From Tannerella sp. (lineage in GTDB: Bacteria > Bacteroidota > Bacteroidia > Bacteroidales > Tannerellaceae), in NCBI GenBank assembly GCA_031278765.1, contig JAITJX010000139.1:1-37648 (forward strand): 37,648 nt of DNA, given 5' to 3'. Both the position numbers and the translations under genes were made by a program. Shown here in pieces: positions 1 to 9,825 of this stretch (positions are counted from its first letter, which is position 1; each line of letters opens with the position of its first letter). Below the pieces are notes generated by a model that saw only the letters and a list, made by a program, of their open reading frames with translations, was not told where the DNA came from and searched no databases.

Positions 1-56
1 ATAAAAACATGTCTTCTCGGGGCTATTTTTTGTCTTTCAGACAGGACAAACAGGAA

Positions 57-90
57 ACAAAAAATCCTACAACCTGTTGAGATTGTAGGA
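57..90 (-). terminator. Rho-independent terminator downstream of tRNA-Asp
   Basis: 8-bp perfect inverted repeat tcctacaa(65-72)/ttgtagga(83-90); on the minus strand the hairpin is followed by ATTTTTTG. Confidence 0.75.
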
Positions 91-128
91 CTTGTCTTAC
101 TTTTGTCGCCTAATGGCTTAACTTAGAG

Positions 129-203
129 CGGTGCGGACGGGACTCGAACCCGCGACCCCATGCGTGACAGGCATGTATTCTAACCAGGCTGAACTACCGC
201 ACC
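129..203 (-). tRNA. tRNA-Asp (anticodon GTC)
   Basis: Minus strand GGTGCGGTAGTTCAGCCTGGTTAGAATACATGCCTGTCACGCATGGGGTCGCGGGTTCGA...CCGCACC: 7-bp acceptor stem, GGTTCGA T-loop, anticodon loop CTGTCAC. Confidence 0.95.
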
Positions 204-377
204 GGACAAATTCGGGTGCAAAGGTAGCACTTATTTTCGATTCTGCAACTTTTTTTTGAGATTTTTTTTAGAGAAATGCTTAAATTCAAAAAAAGAGCAG
301 GATTATTCAAGAAATAGATTACTTTTATATAATCATTATTAGGTATTTATGGGAGAAGGAAGTATTCTTGTTATTGA

Positions 378-3300
378 TTACTTTTTCTTCTCTTTAGCTG
401 CTTTTTTCCTTGCGCGCTCTTTTTCTTTGCGTTCTTTTTCTTTCTGTTTGAGTCGCATCTTATATTCTTTTTCTTTCTGTCGAAGTTGCTCCCTGGCGAG
501 TTTTTCCTTATCTCTGGCAAGTTTTTCGCGTTCGGCCTTTTGCAATTTCTTCGATTTTAGCTCCGAAACTTTTATACTGTCCGTTGCTACATTATTTTTT
601 ATTGTATCCTGGAGTGCCTTTGCAATAGATTCCTGTTTGCGAATTTCTTGCAGTTGTTCAAAAGTCAGTTCGCCGTCAACACGCTCCAAAAGTTTTTCTT
701 TTTCGACGCTATCGGCGGGAATGCTGTCTTCCTTTGCAAGATATTTAACCGTATTTACACCCTCTTGGATTGATTTATATTCTTTTGTATCTTTGACTTT
801 CTTGAAGATACGCCGGAAAATATTTTCGCCTCCGGCTTTCGGACGTTCTTCTTCCGGATTATCAATAATTGAATCCGGCGGAATTTCATCAAGCCCTGAT
901 TCCTGTTTCCCGATTTTCGCTTCTTGCCTCCGAATAGAGTCAATCCTCTGATTAATGATTTCTTCGATATTTTTATCAAAAGAATCGGTTCCATTCTCAA
1001 TTATGTCCTGTCTTTGTTTTTCGGTCGCAACAGGTTGTGTTTCTATATTTTGTTCTTCCTGATTTTCGGCTACGGATTCCTGCCTCTCAACAATGTCCTT
1101 TTCAATCCTGATTTTCCATCGATTGGCAAGTGCAGGATACTTTTTTCCGTAATTTGCCACAAAAAATTGCATGTATTCCTCGAAAGTTTTGCCGTGCATC
1201 AAAATATCATAATTTTCGTTTGAAAGCGGAAAGAATGTAACAAATTCGTCTATTGTTAAGGCATATCCGTTTTCATTGTAAATCATGCGATAATAATCCA
1301 TTATTTCGTTAAAGTTGTTAAATCCGCTAATTATAAGCATTGTAATATTTTCTTCATCTTCAAAGTTCAAATCAAAACTTTTCACACGAAAGTTTGCAAA
1401 ATTGTATGCTGCCACGGCATACAGTAATTGATTGCGGTCTAATGTAGCTGCGTTGCAGACGAGAATCAAACGGTGTGGAGTATTTTGTTCCAGCGAGAAA
1501 GTTCGTGCAGAATCGGCAGCCGAAAGCGTACCGTCTTTATCAACTCCGAAGCGCAAGTTCCAAGTCATTGTCGAGAAACTTCCTTGCATCAGTTTTCTCC
1601 CGCCGATTAGTCCTTTAAGCATTTCTTTGGCAAGTTCCGATACGTCGGCTCCGGGATATTTTTCGGTCAAAACGGTCAAAGCATTTTTGAATCCTTCGGT
1701 GTCTCCTGCTTGAACACAAGTCAGGGCATCAAGGAAGACGAATTTGGGCATCAGTTTTGAAAGAGGATATTTATTGCTGAAAAACATGTAGTTATATCGC
1801 ACAGAAGCGGTGTCTTCCGCCAAATAACTTTTATACGTTTTTTCATAAATAGAATTCTGAATAACGTCCATCATACGCATGTTATATTCGTAATCCGGGT
1901 CGGCAACAGCCGTAGCATGTTCACTGTCCGGAAATTCGGCTATCAGTTTGTTTTTATACCTTTCCGCAAGTTCCGCATCTTTATATCTCAGGGCCATTAA
2001 GTATATTTGATAGTAATAATCAAGGCGATATTCATTTTCGGGGAATCGTTTTTCGAGTTCTTCAAACGTTTCGACAGAAAGATCCATGTTTTCGAGTTTA
2101 TCTTTATAAATCATGCCCATATTATACATACCGTTTGCAACGATAGTATTTGAAGCCTCCATATCTTCTTCTGAAACAGGTATTTGCTGAAGATAATATT
2201 CTCTTGATTTCGGATCTTGTGACAAAGAATCAAGCGAAACCGACGAAGTATCGCCGAGAGTTTCAGAAGTATCGGAGAAATTGTCATCTGAAATATTTGA
2301 ACTGTTTTCCTGATTTTCATCTGTTTGCAGTAGAGCCACTTTTTTGTTTCGCCGTCGCCAGTCGTCAGTGAGCGGACGCTTACCCCATTTGTTTTGAAAT
2401 TGCGTTCTTCCCTGCGCCACAATTTGCTGGTTATAAAAATAGAATGAGTTATCGCTTCCTCCGGCAGCAAGCATGGAAGGCATGTTTTTCGTATTTCCTT
2501 GATTCAAACTTGAACCCATAGAAGCCTGATCGGCAAGATATTTTTCCTTTTCGACTTCTTCTAAAGCTTTTCTTTCATCTTCAATCACTTGTGCTATAAT
2601 TATGTCAATCACCTCAAGTCGTTCTTTTTCAGACATTCGCGCAAGTTTCTGCAAACTGTCCTGCAAATAAACGGCTTCGTAATGAAATGCCAACTCGTCA
2701 AGCGTCTCCGAAAGTTTTGCAACTCTCTTATAATCTTTATACTCTTTCTGTATCCCTGCCATAGCGCCGCTAAAACACGGTTGAGCATTGATGTAATCTT
2801 TTTGCGTGAAATAAATATCTCCAAGTCGAATTTGGCAAATCGCTTTATCCATACCGTTTTGAACGCTTTTTTCGATAGCTTCCTTATAACATTCGATGGC
2901 TTTTACAGTATCCATACGTGTCATGTAAACGTTGCCCATTGCATAGTAAACCTGATCAAGAAAATCCCGGTTTTTATCACTTTTCGCCATTCCTTTCAAC
3001 ATTTTCATGACTTTTTTATAATTACCGCCCGGAAAAACCTCCGTCTGGCGAATACGTGCCGCAAATTCTATTTCATAGGGCGGATTCGACTTTGCAAGGT
3101 TGTTGTATGTTTCGTACGCGAAATCGTTTTTTTCCAATGTTTGATATATCTGACCGAGCAGATATCTCATGCGTGAACGCTGTCTTTTGTTTTTTTCGCC
3201 TTTTATTGATTTTTGCAGGTAAGGAACGGCTTCTTCAAATTTCTGACTGCGAATCATATAATCAGCATACATTTGGTCGTAATCCTGCTGTTGTTTTCCG

Positions 3301-3923
3301 GATATTCCTTTCTCTTTCAATCGGTTAAGAGCATTATTAACCTCATACGACCAATCCATTTCCGTATAGCATCTTGCTTGCCATATTCGGGCTTTCGCTA
3401 CAAGTTCAGGGTCGGTTGCATAATGTCGCGTTATATAGGAAAATGTTACGGCCGAGGTCAGGAAATCACCGTTATAATACTGGCTTTCAGCTACTAATAA
3501 CCAACAGTGTTTCAAAAAAGGGTTATATTCTTCCTGTTGTTGTAATTTTACTTGCACAGGATCATTTTGCCATCCTGCTTTACGGGGAGGTTTTTCTTTT
3601 ATGGAATGAAGCTTGATTGCTTTTTCGCCTTTCATGATTGCACGATCAAACGGTCCTCCGGTATTGGTTTTCTCATCCTTGTAGATGCCGCTCACGGGAA
3701 ACATCGTTATCTGTTCCGTATAATTCTCCCTATAACCGTCATTTTGGACTTTAAGCGCTTCATCAAATGCGGTTTTACCGTTAAAATAAATGTTATAGTG
3801 CGAGTTCAACGCATTGAAAAAGCGGCCTGACGCATTGTTCTTTCTCGAACTACACGAAAAAAACATTGCAATAACACTCATTGCAACAACAATATATTGC
3901 CGTTTCTTCAATTTTGTATCCAT
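378..3923 (-). CDS. porW: TPR lipoprotein resembling type IX secretion/gliding protein PorW/SprE
   Basis: ORF with internal start MDTKLKKRQYIVVAMSVIAMFFSCSSRK (lipoprotein signal), then NSHYNIYFNGKTAFDEALK typical of SprE/PorW and many TPR-like repeats; highly charged KEKERKEKERARKK C-terminus. The longer ORF start (4112) would overlap the upstream gene, so the start is moved to 3923. Confidence 0.8.
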   Translation of the reverse strand: MDTKLKKRQYIVVAMSVIAMFFSCSSRKNNASGRFFNALNSHYNIYFNGKTAFDEALKVQNDGYRENYTEQITMFPVSGIYKDEKTNTGGPFDRAIMKGEKAIKLHSIKEKPPRKAGWQNDPVQVKLQQQEEYNPFLKHCWLLVAESQYYNGDFLTSAVTFSYITRHYATDPELVAKARIWQARCYTEMDWSYEVNNALNRLKEKGISGKQQQDYDQMYADYMIRSQKFEEAVPYLQKSIKGEKNKRQRSRMRYLLGQIYQTLEKNDFAYETYNNLAKSNPPYEIEFAARIRQTEVFPGGNYKKVMKMLKGMAKSDKNRDFLDQVYYAMGNVYMTRMDTVKAIECYKEAIEKSVQNGMDKAICQIRLGDIYFTQKDYINAQPCFSGAMAGIQKEYKDYKRVAKLSETLDELAFHYEAVYLQDSLQKLARMSEKERLEVIDIIIAQVIEDERKALEEVEKEKYLADQASMGSSLNQGNTKNMPSMLAAGGSDNSFYFYNQQIVAQGRTQFQNKWGKRPLTDDWRRRNKKVALLQTDENQENSSNISDDNFSDTSETLGDTSSVSLDSLSQDPKSREYYLQQIPVSEEDMEASNTIVANGMYNMGMIYKDKLENMDLSVETFEELEKRFPENEYRLDYYYQIYLMALRYKDAELAERYKNKLIAEFPDSEHATAVADPDYEYNMRMMDVIQNSIYEKTYKSYLAEDTASVRYNYMFFSNKYPLSKLMPKFVFLDALTCVQAGDTEGFKNALTVLTEKYPGADVSELAKEMLKGLIGGRKLMQGSFSTMTWNLRFGVDKDGTLSAADSARTFSLEQNTPHRLILVCNAATLDRNQLLYAVAAYNFANFRVKSFDLNFEDEENITMLIISGFNNFNEIMDYYRMIYNENGYALTIDEFVTFFPLSNENYDILMHGKTFEEYMQFFVANYGKKYPALANRWKIRIEKDIVERQESVAENQEEQNIETQPVATEKQRQDIIENGTDSFDKNIEEIINQRIDSIRRQEAKIGKQESGLDEIPPDSIIDNPEEERPKAGGENIFRRIFKKVKDTKEYKSIQEGVNTVKYLAKEDSIPADSVEKEKLLERVDGELTFEQLQEIRKQESIAKALQDTIKNNVATDSIKVSELKSKKLQKAEREKLARDKEKLAREQLRQKEKEYKMRLKQKEKERKEKERARKKAAKEKKK

Positions 3924-3988
3924 AAATAAAGACACATCTTTAACTATATAATAACTGAAAATCGTACAAATTATTGCATTAACTCCTT

Positions 3989-4801
3989 TCAAATCTTTAA
4001 AATAGTTTCTAATACCTTGGAAATGAAAAATATAATTATCAACACCAATATGATAAACGCCCCTGATGGGATATTCAGGAAGTAGGACAGGAATAATCCC
4101 GTAATACAACACAGGAATCCTAATATACAGCTTATTAGCGTTATTTTTTTATAATCCGACGTAAACATGTTTGCCGTCATTTGAGGAATGGTCAGCAGAC
4201 TCAATAACAGCATAATACCCACGAGACTGATGGATATGACAATAGTTGCAGCAATGAAAAACATCATCATATATTCGATGAAGCGAACCGGCAATTTCTG
4301 GGTGATGGCGAAATCACGATCAAAGGCTGTATAAATAATCAATCTCTTCTCGAGGAGAAAAACCGACAAAACGGCTATTGTCAAAATGCCCATCATCAGG
4401 ATGTCGGTTTTAGTAACCGTAAGGATATTGCCAAAGAGAAAAGATGACAGATTGGGAGTATAATCAGGAGTTAAGAACATGAATATTATGCCAATAGCCA
4501 TTCCGAGAGACCAAACGACTGCTATGACCGAATCTTCACGGATTCGTTTGTAGCTTCCGGATCGAATGATGTATTCAACGCCGAAAGCAGAGATTATGGA
4601 AAATATAAACGCTGATAATAAAGGATTTATACCAAGGTAGAAACCCATTCCGAGTCCTCCGAAAGATGCATGAGTGATCCCCCCGCTAATAAAAACTATT
4701 CTTCTTGCAACGACATAAGTTCCTACTATACCACATGTTATGGAGATAAAAAGACTTGCCGTGAGTGCATTCTGAAAAAACGAATAATTCAGTATCTCCA
4801 T
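3989..4801 (-). CDS. Metal (Zn/Mn-type) ABC transporter permease, ABC-3 family
   Basis: Polytopic protein; GTYVVARRIVFISGGITHASFGGLGMGFYLGINP is characteristic of the ZnuB/MntB ABC-3 family. Confidence 0.88.
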   Translation of the reverse strand: MEILNYSFFQNALTASLFISITCGIVGTYVVARRIVFISGGITHASFGGLGMGFYLGINPLLSAFIFSIISAFGVEYIIRSGSYKRIREDSVIAVVWSLGMAIGIIFMFLTPDYTPNLSSFLFGNILTVTKTDILMMGILTIAVLSVFLLEKRLIIYTAFDRDFAITQKLPVRFIEYMMMFFIAATIVISISLVGIMLLLSLLTIPQMTANMFTSDYKKITLISCILGFLCCITGLFLSYFLNIPSGAFIILVLIIIFFISKVLETILKI

Positions 4802-4803
4802 TT

Positions 4804-6045
4804 CTAATCGGTTATATCAATTTTAAAACCGGAAGATTTTATATCATTCCAAAATTTGGGATAACTCTTTGATACCACTTTGGGGTTCGAAATAAACAAT
4901 CCTTCGTTAAGAATCAGTGAAACAGGGGTAAACGACATTGCCATACGATGATCTTCATAAGTGTTTATAACTGGAAAATCTTCCGATTTAATGCGTTTGC
5001 CTAGCCATGCGAGTATTTTGTCTTCATGTATATATAAAGGAAATCCCAATTTCAAAAGTTCTGTTTTGAGAGCCTCTAATCTGTCTGTTTCTTTTATTTT
5101 TAAACTTTGTAAGCCGCTGAACATAAAAGGTATATTCAGCATACAACATGTTACTGCCGCCGTTTGAGCCATATCAGGCATTGAAACAAAATCATAAACA
5201 AATGGTTTTCGAGCCGTCGGCTTACATTTTGAAAGAACCGCTCCCGAAGATGTAAATGTCGTATTAACTCCTAACAAATCAAATAATTGTACTATATTCG
5301 AATCACCCTGTAAACTGTCCTGCCGAAGTCCGGGCAATTTTACTTCCGCATCTTCATCCCGGCTTAGTGCAACCATTTCATACCAATACGATGCCGAACT
5401 CCAATCCGGTTCAACAGAGAAATTATTAACACAGGAATATTGTTGCGGCGGGACCGTAAAAATCTGGTTGTCTTCATATACTATTACTCCATATCGTCGC
5501 ATCAGATTGATGGTAAGTCTGATATAAGGCTTTGATATGATTTCGCCTTTGAGATGTAACCTTAAACCATTGGTCATAATCGGCGCCATAAGTAACAAGG
5601 CAGAAATGTATTGTGAGCTAACACTTCCATCGAGAACAACCTCCCCGCCCATAAGTGTTTGACCTTTTATGCGTAATGGCGGGAAACCTTCTTTTTCAAC
5701 ATATTCAATACAAGCGCCCGCTTTACAAAGAGCATCAACAAGAATTTTTATGGGACGATTTTTCATGCGTTCCGTTCCGGTCAAAATCCATTTACCTTTC
5801 ATACAGGCAAAATATGCAGTAAGAAAGCGCATTGCCGTTCCTGCCGCTTTGATATTGATGTCATGCTGGTTTTTTGTAAGCGCGTTGATCATTACGTTTG
5901 TGTCATCACAAACCGAAATATTGTCAATATGCTTGGGGAAATCACTTAAATTATTAATTATAAGCACTCTATTACTAATGCTTTTCGAAGAAGGCAATAT
6001 AATTTCTTCTTTCAAATGGAATGGAGCGGTGATATGGTATTTCAT
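4804..6045 (-). CDS. aroA: 3-phosphoshikimate 1-carboxyvinyltransferase (EPSP synthase)
   Basis: LPSSKSISNRVLIINNL, GTAMRFLTAYFA, DGSVSSQYISALLLMAP, KETDRLEALKTEL, YEDHRMAMSF. Start taken at MKYHITAPF, 8 codons inside the given ORF. Confidence 0.93.
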   Translation of the reverse strand: MKYHITAPFHLKEEIILPSSKSISNRVLIINNLSDFPKHIDNISVCDDTNVMINALTKNQHDINIKAAGTAMRFLTAYFACMKGKWILTGTERMKNRPIKILVDALCKAGACIEYVEKEGFPPLRIKGQTLMGGEVVLDGSVSSQYISALLLMAPIMTNGLRLHLKGEIISKPYIRLTINLMRRYGVIVYEDNQIFTVPPQQYSCVNNFSVEPDWSSASYWYEMVALSRDEDAEVKLPGLRQDSLQGDSNIVQLFDLLGVNTTFTSSGAVLSKCKPTARKPFVYDFVSMPDMAQTAAVTCCMLNIPFMFSGLQSLKIKETDRLEALKTELLKLGFPLYIHEDKILAWLGKRIKSEDFPVINTYEDHRMAMSFTPVSLILNEGLFISNPKVVSKSYPKFWNDIKSSGFKIDITD

Positions 6046-6116
6046 ACTTTCATCTATTAATTTGTGCAAAAATACGTATTTTTTAATATTTTTTTCTTTA
6101 CAATAAAAATTTTTTA

Positions 6117-6124
6117 TAATTTTG
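6117..6124 (+). promoter_or_regulatory. Bacteroidetes -7 promoter element (TAATTTTG)
   Basis: Matches TAnnTTTG about 95 bp upstream of the 6220 start; no clear TTG at -33. Confidence 0.45.
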
Positions 6125-6219
6125 CGGAAATTTAGATTGTAAAATATAATATTTTATGTTTATACCGTTATGTTTGAAGTGTTAAAACAACTTATTAATA
6201 AATTAAATATTAGACTGAT

Positions 6220-7911
6220 ATGAAGAAAAATCTCTTTTTCCCGTTAATTGCACTTGCTGCAATCTGTATGTTTTCGGCATGTTCCGGAAAACTCACCCCG
6301 CTATCAAGCCAGTATGTAACTGCCGAGCCGCAACCGCTTGAATCTGTGGGTGGTAAAGTCCCTGTTACCATCAATGCCACTTTCCCAGCCAAGTGGTTCA
6401 ACAAGAATGCCGCAGTAACTGTTACGCCGGTTCTTCGCTATGCCACAGGCGAAACCTGGGGCACGTCTTACACTTTTCAAGGTGAGAAAGTAAGGGCTAA
6501 TAATCAATTGGTTTCGTATTCTTCAGGTAGTAACGCAACCATGCGTACCACATTTGATTACAAACCGGTAATGAAAAAATCGGAATTGTATCTGACTTTT
6601 GACGCTAAGATCAAAAACAAATCCGTACAACTTCCCGATATCAAGATTGCTGACGGAGTAATTGCCACAGCAGATTTGGCTGATGCCGCCACTTCAACAC
6701 CTGCGGTTGGACCCGACAAGTTCCAGCGTATTATTAAAGAGGCTTACTACGCCAATATAATGTTCCTGATTCAACAAGCTGAACTTCGCTCGAACGAACT
6801 AAATAATAACAAAATCAGCGAATGGAAAAACATCGTTGAAAACGCCGAACAATCTCCCAATCAGAATGTTTCGATAGAAATTTCGGCTTATGCTTCGCCC
6901 GACGGCGGTGTGAATCTCAATGAAAAACTCGCGGAAAAACGCGAAAGCAATACAACAAATTATGTTGAAAAAGAACTGAAAAAACGCAAAATAAATATCC
7001 CTGTGGATGCACGTTATACGGCACAGGACTGGGAAGGTTTTCAGGAATTGGTTTCAAAATCAAATTTACAAGATAAGGATCTCGTATTGAGAGTATTATC
7101 TATGTATAAAGATCCGGAACAAAGAGAACGCGAAATTAAAAATATTTCTACTGTTTTCAAATCGCTCGCAGAAGAAATACTTCCTCAACTCCGCCGTTCA
7201 CGCCTGACGGCAAATATTGAAATTATAGGTAAATCCGATGAAGAAATCAAGGAATTAGCCAAAAGCAAACCGAGCAGTCTGAATGTTGAAGAATTGCTTT
7301 ATGCTGCAACTTTGACGGATAACAACAGCGAAAAAGAAACAATTTATACAAAAGCAACTCAATTATTCCCGAATGATTACAGAGGGTGGAATAATGCAGG
7401 AGTACAGCGCTATATATCAGGAGATTACGAAAAGGCGGCCGAATTGTTTGCCAAATCCAATTCGATAAAAAACAACAGCGAAGCCAATATGAATCTCGGC
7501 TTGCTTGAACTTTTAAACGGAAACACGGATAAAGCCCAGCAATTGCTCGGCAATGTGTCGGACGTGCCTGTTCTTGGCGAAGCTCTCGGACTGTTATATC
7601 TCAAACAGGGCGACTATGCTAAGGCTGTCCGCTCATTTGCAGGTTCAAAAACAAATAACGCAGCTCTTTCCCAAATACTTACGAAAGATTACAGTGCGGC
7701 AGCCCAAACGCTTAACAACGTCGTAAAACCCGATGCGATTACATCGTACCTGAAAGCTATCGTTTCGGCTCGTACAAATGACGTCAAAAGTGTTGTCAGC
7801 AATATGCGCGATGCTATCGAAAAAGACCGTGCGCTGGCTGTCGAAGCTGCTAACGATCTTGAATTTGCAAAATATTCGAACGACTCATCCTTTACGGATT
7901 TGATACGATAA
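6220..7911 (+). CDS. Lipoprotein with OmpA-like segment and C-terminal TPR repeats
   Basis: Signal MKKNLFFPLIALAAICMFSACSG (lipobox FSAC); VSIEISAYASPDGGVNLNEKLAEKRESNTTNYVEKEL resembles an OmpA-like domain; C-terminal TPRs. Confidence 0.8.
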   Translation: MKKNLFFPLIALAAICMFSACSGKLTPLSSQYVTAEPQPLESVGGKVPVTINATFPAKWFNKNAAVTVTPVLRYATGETWGTSYTFQGEKVRANNQLVSYSSGSNATMRTTFDYKPVMKKSELYLTFDAKIKNKSVQLPDIKIADGVIATADLADAATSTPAVGPDKFQRIIKEAYYANIMFLIQQAELRSNELNNNKISEWKNIVENAEQSPNQNVSIEISAYASPDGGVNLNEKLAEKRESNTTNYVEKELKKRKINIPVDARYTAQDWEGFQELVSKSNLQDKDLVLRVLSMYKDPEQREREIKNISTVFKSLAEEILPQLRRSRLTANIEIIGKSDEEIKELAKSKPSSLNVEELLYAATLTDNNSEKETIYTKATQLFPNDYRGWNNAGVQRYISGDYEKAAELFAKSNSIKNNSEANMNLGLLELLNGNTDKAQQLLGNVSDVPVLGEALGLLYLKQGDYAKAVRSFAGSKTNNAALSQILTKDYSAAAQTLNNVVKPDAITSYLKAIVSARTNDVKSVVSNMRDAIEKDRALAVEAANDLEFAKYSNDSSFTDLIR

Positions 7912-7937
7912 AATAAAAAAATTATTAAAAATAAGGA

Positions 7938-8450
7938 ATGGAAAAATCCGAAACAGAAAAAATTGACAAGTTGGATCGCAAGATTTTGGATATAATTTCA
8001 AAGAACGCGAGAACACCACTTAAAGATGTAGCAGAAGCATGTGGAGTGTCGCGTGCCGCTATTCACCAACGGGTTCAAAGATTAATCGAAACAAATGTGA
8101 TTATCGGTTCGGGTTATAACATTAATCCTAAGGTATTGGGTTATAATTCATGCACTTATATAGGGATCAAACTGGAACGTGGTTCAATGTATAAAAATGT
8201 AGTGCCACAACTTGAAAAAATTCCGGAAATTGTGGAAATTCATTACACAACAGGTCCCTATACAATGCTGATAAAATTGTATTCCAGAGATAATGAACAT
8301 CTTATGGAGCTTTTAAACAATAAAATTCAAGAGATAGACGGCGTTACCGAAACAGAAACAATGATGTCGTTGCGTACAAGTTTGAAACGAGAGATCCCTA
8401 TTAATACTGTTGATTTTAAGACAGTTAATGTCGGAGATGATAAGGTTTAA
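7938..8450 (+). CDS. Lrp/AsnC family transcriptional regulator
   Basis: KLDRKILDIISKNARTPLKDVAEACGVSRAAIHQRVQRL HTH plus C-terminal RAM-like ligand domain. Confidence 0.93.
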   Translation: MEKSETEKIDKLDRKILDIISKNARTPLKDVAEACGVSRAAIHQRVQRLIETNVIIGSGYNINPKVLGYNSCTYIGIKLERGSMYKNVVPQLEKIPEIVEIHYTTGPYTMLIKLYSRDNEHLMELLNNKIQEIDGVTETETMMSLRTSLKREIPINTVDFKTVNVGDDKV

Positions 8451-9816
8451 AAAACTCTTGCAAGGTGTTTTATTTTTCATTCTACTCTTTTTTGCACCTC
8501 ATTTTGCAGGTGCAAAAAAGAGTTTTTGTTTTCGTCTGTATTTAAACAATAAAGGAATATCTCCATATAAAATCACTGAACCGGAAAAATTTTTATCGCC
8601 TGCTGCCATCGAAAGACGCTTTTTAAGAGAAATATCTATTGACGAATCGGATTTTCCAATTTCTGAAAAACTGATTGATGAAATTAAAAATCTTGATTTT
8701 GCTCCTGTTACGCAAAGCAAATGGTTGAAAACACTTGTTATTGAAACATCGGACAGTTCTAAAATTGACGAGATAAAGGGATTTACATATATAGATTCGG
8801 TGAAATGCGTTTGGAACGGCGAAGGGAGAACCGATACATATCCTTGTAATGAAGATACTTCCCGTTTTGTTTCACAAAATATAAAACTCGAACTTGAATA
8901 CGGATATGCCGATAATCAGATACGTATGTTGAACGGAATAGCCCTGCATGAAAGAGGTTTCAATGGTAAAAACATGCGAATAGCCGTTATTGATGCAGGG
9001 TTTATGAATGTAAACCGCATAGATGCTTTTTCTGGAATCTCTTTGCTTGGCGTCCGTAATATGACGTTTCCGAATCATAGTTTTTATTGTGAAGATGAAC
9101 ATGGAACGAAAGTTTTATCTTGCATGGCGGCAAATTTACCCGGAATAATGACAGGAACGGCGCCGCAAGCCGAATATTTGTTGATTAAAAGCGAAGATAC
9201 AAGAGGAGAATTTCCTGTCGAAGAGGATTTTTGGGTGGCAGCCGTTGAATTTGCCGACAGTGTTGGAATTGATGTGATATCTTCATCGTTGGGGTATTAT
9301 AAATTTGATAACATTCCCGCGTATTACTCTCATGCCGATATTGATGGAAAAACGGCATTGACGAGCAAAGCAGCCGAAATCGCTTCCCAAAAAGGTATAT
9401 TACTGGTAAGCAGCGCAGGAAACGAAGGAAACAGTGGATGGGGAAAAATTACTTTCCCTGCCGATGCCGAAAATATTTTGACTGTAGGGAGTATTACGAT
9501 TGATAAACAAAAAAGTTCTTTCAGTTCGGTCGGTTTGACTGCCGATTTTCGCATTAAACCCGATATTGTAGCCTTAGGCTCAAATTGCTGTGTAATATCT
9601 TCGGCTGGGCAGATCCAAACGATAAACGGCACGTCATTTTCCGCACCGATAGTTGCCGGCCTTGCGGCTTGCTTGTGGCAAGGGTTTCCCTTATTAAAAA
9701 ATACGGAAATCATTCAACTTATACGGAAATCTTCAAGCCAATACCAACGACCTGACGTTCAATTGGGTTATGGTATTCCTGATTTTATGAAAGCCTGCAA
9801 TCTGGCTAATAAATAA
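8437..9816 (+). CDS. S8 family serine peptidase (subtilase), secreted
   Basis: Catalytic motifs Asp (IAVIDAGF), His (DEHGTKVLSCMAA), Ser (INGTSFSAPIVAGLAA); signal peptide MIRFKKLLQGVLFFILLFFAPHFAGA. Start at 8437 overlaps the lrp-like gene by 14 bp. Confidence 0.9.
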   Translation: MIRFKKLLQGVLFFILLFFAPHFAGAKKSFCFRLYLNNKGISPYKITEPEKFLSPAAIERRFLREISIDESDFPISEKLIDEIKNLDFAPVTQSKWLKTLVIETSDSSKIDEIKGFTYIDSVKCVWNGEGRTDTYPCNEDTSRFVSQNIKLELEYGYADNQIRMLNGIALHERGFNGKNMRIAVIDAGFMNVNRIDAFSGISLLGVRNMTFPNHSFYCEDEHGTKVLSCMAANLPGIMTGTAPQAEYLLIKSEDTRGEFPVEEDFWVAAVEFADSVGIDVISSSLGYYKFDNIPAYYSHADIDGKTALTSKAAEIASQKGILLVSSAGNEGNSGWGKITFPADAENILTVGSITIDKQKSSFSSVGLTADFRIKPDIVALGSNCCVISSAGQIQTINGTSFSAPIVAGLAACLWQGFPLLKNTEIIQLIRKSSSQYQRPDVQLGYGIPDFMKACNLANK

Positions 9817-9825
9817 TGAATCATA

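Noticed and set aside
349-951. 200-aa plus-strand ORF (SFSFCRSC... rich)
   Set aside because: Antisense to the Lys/Glu-rich tail of the PorW/SprE-like gene; Ser/Phe/Leu-rich low complexity.
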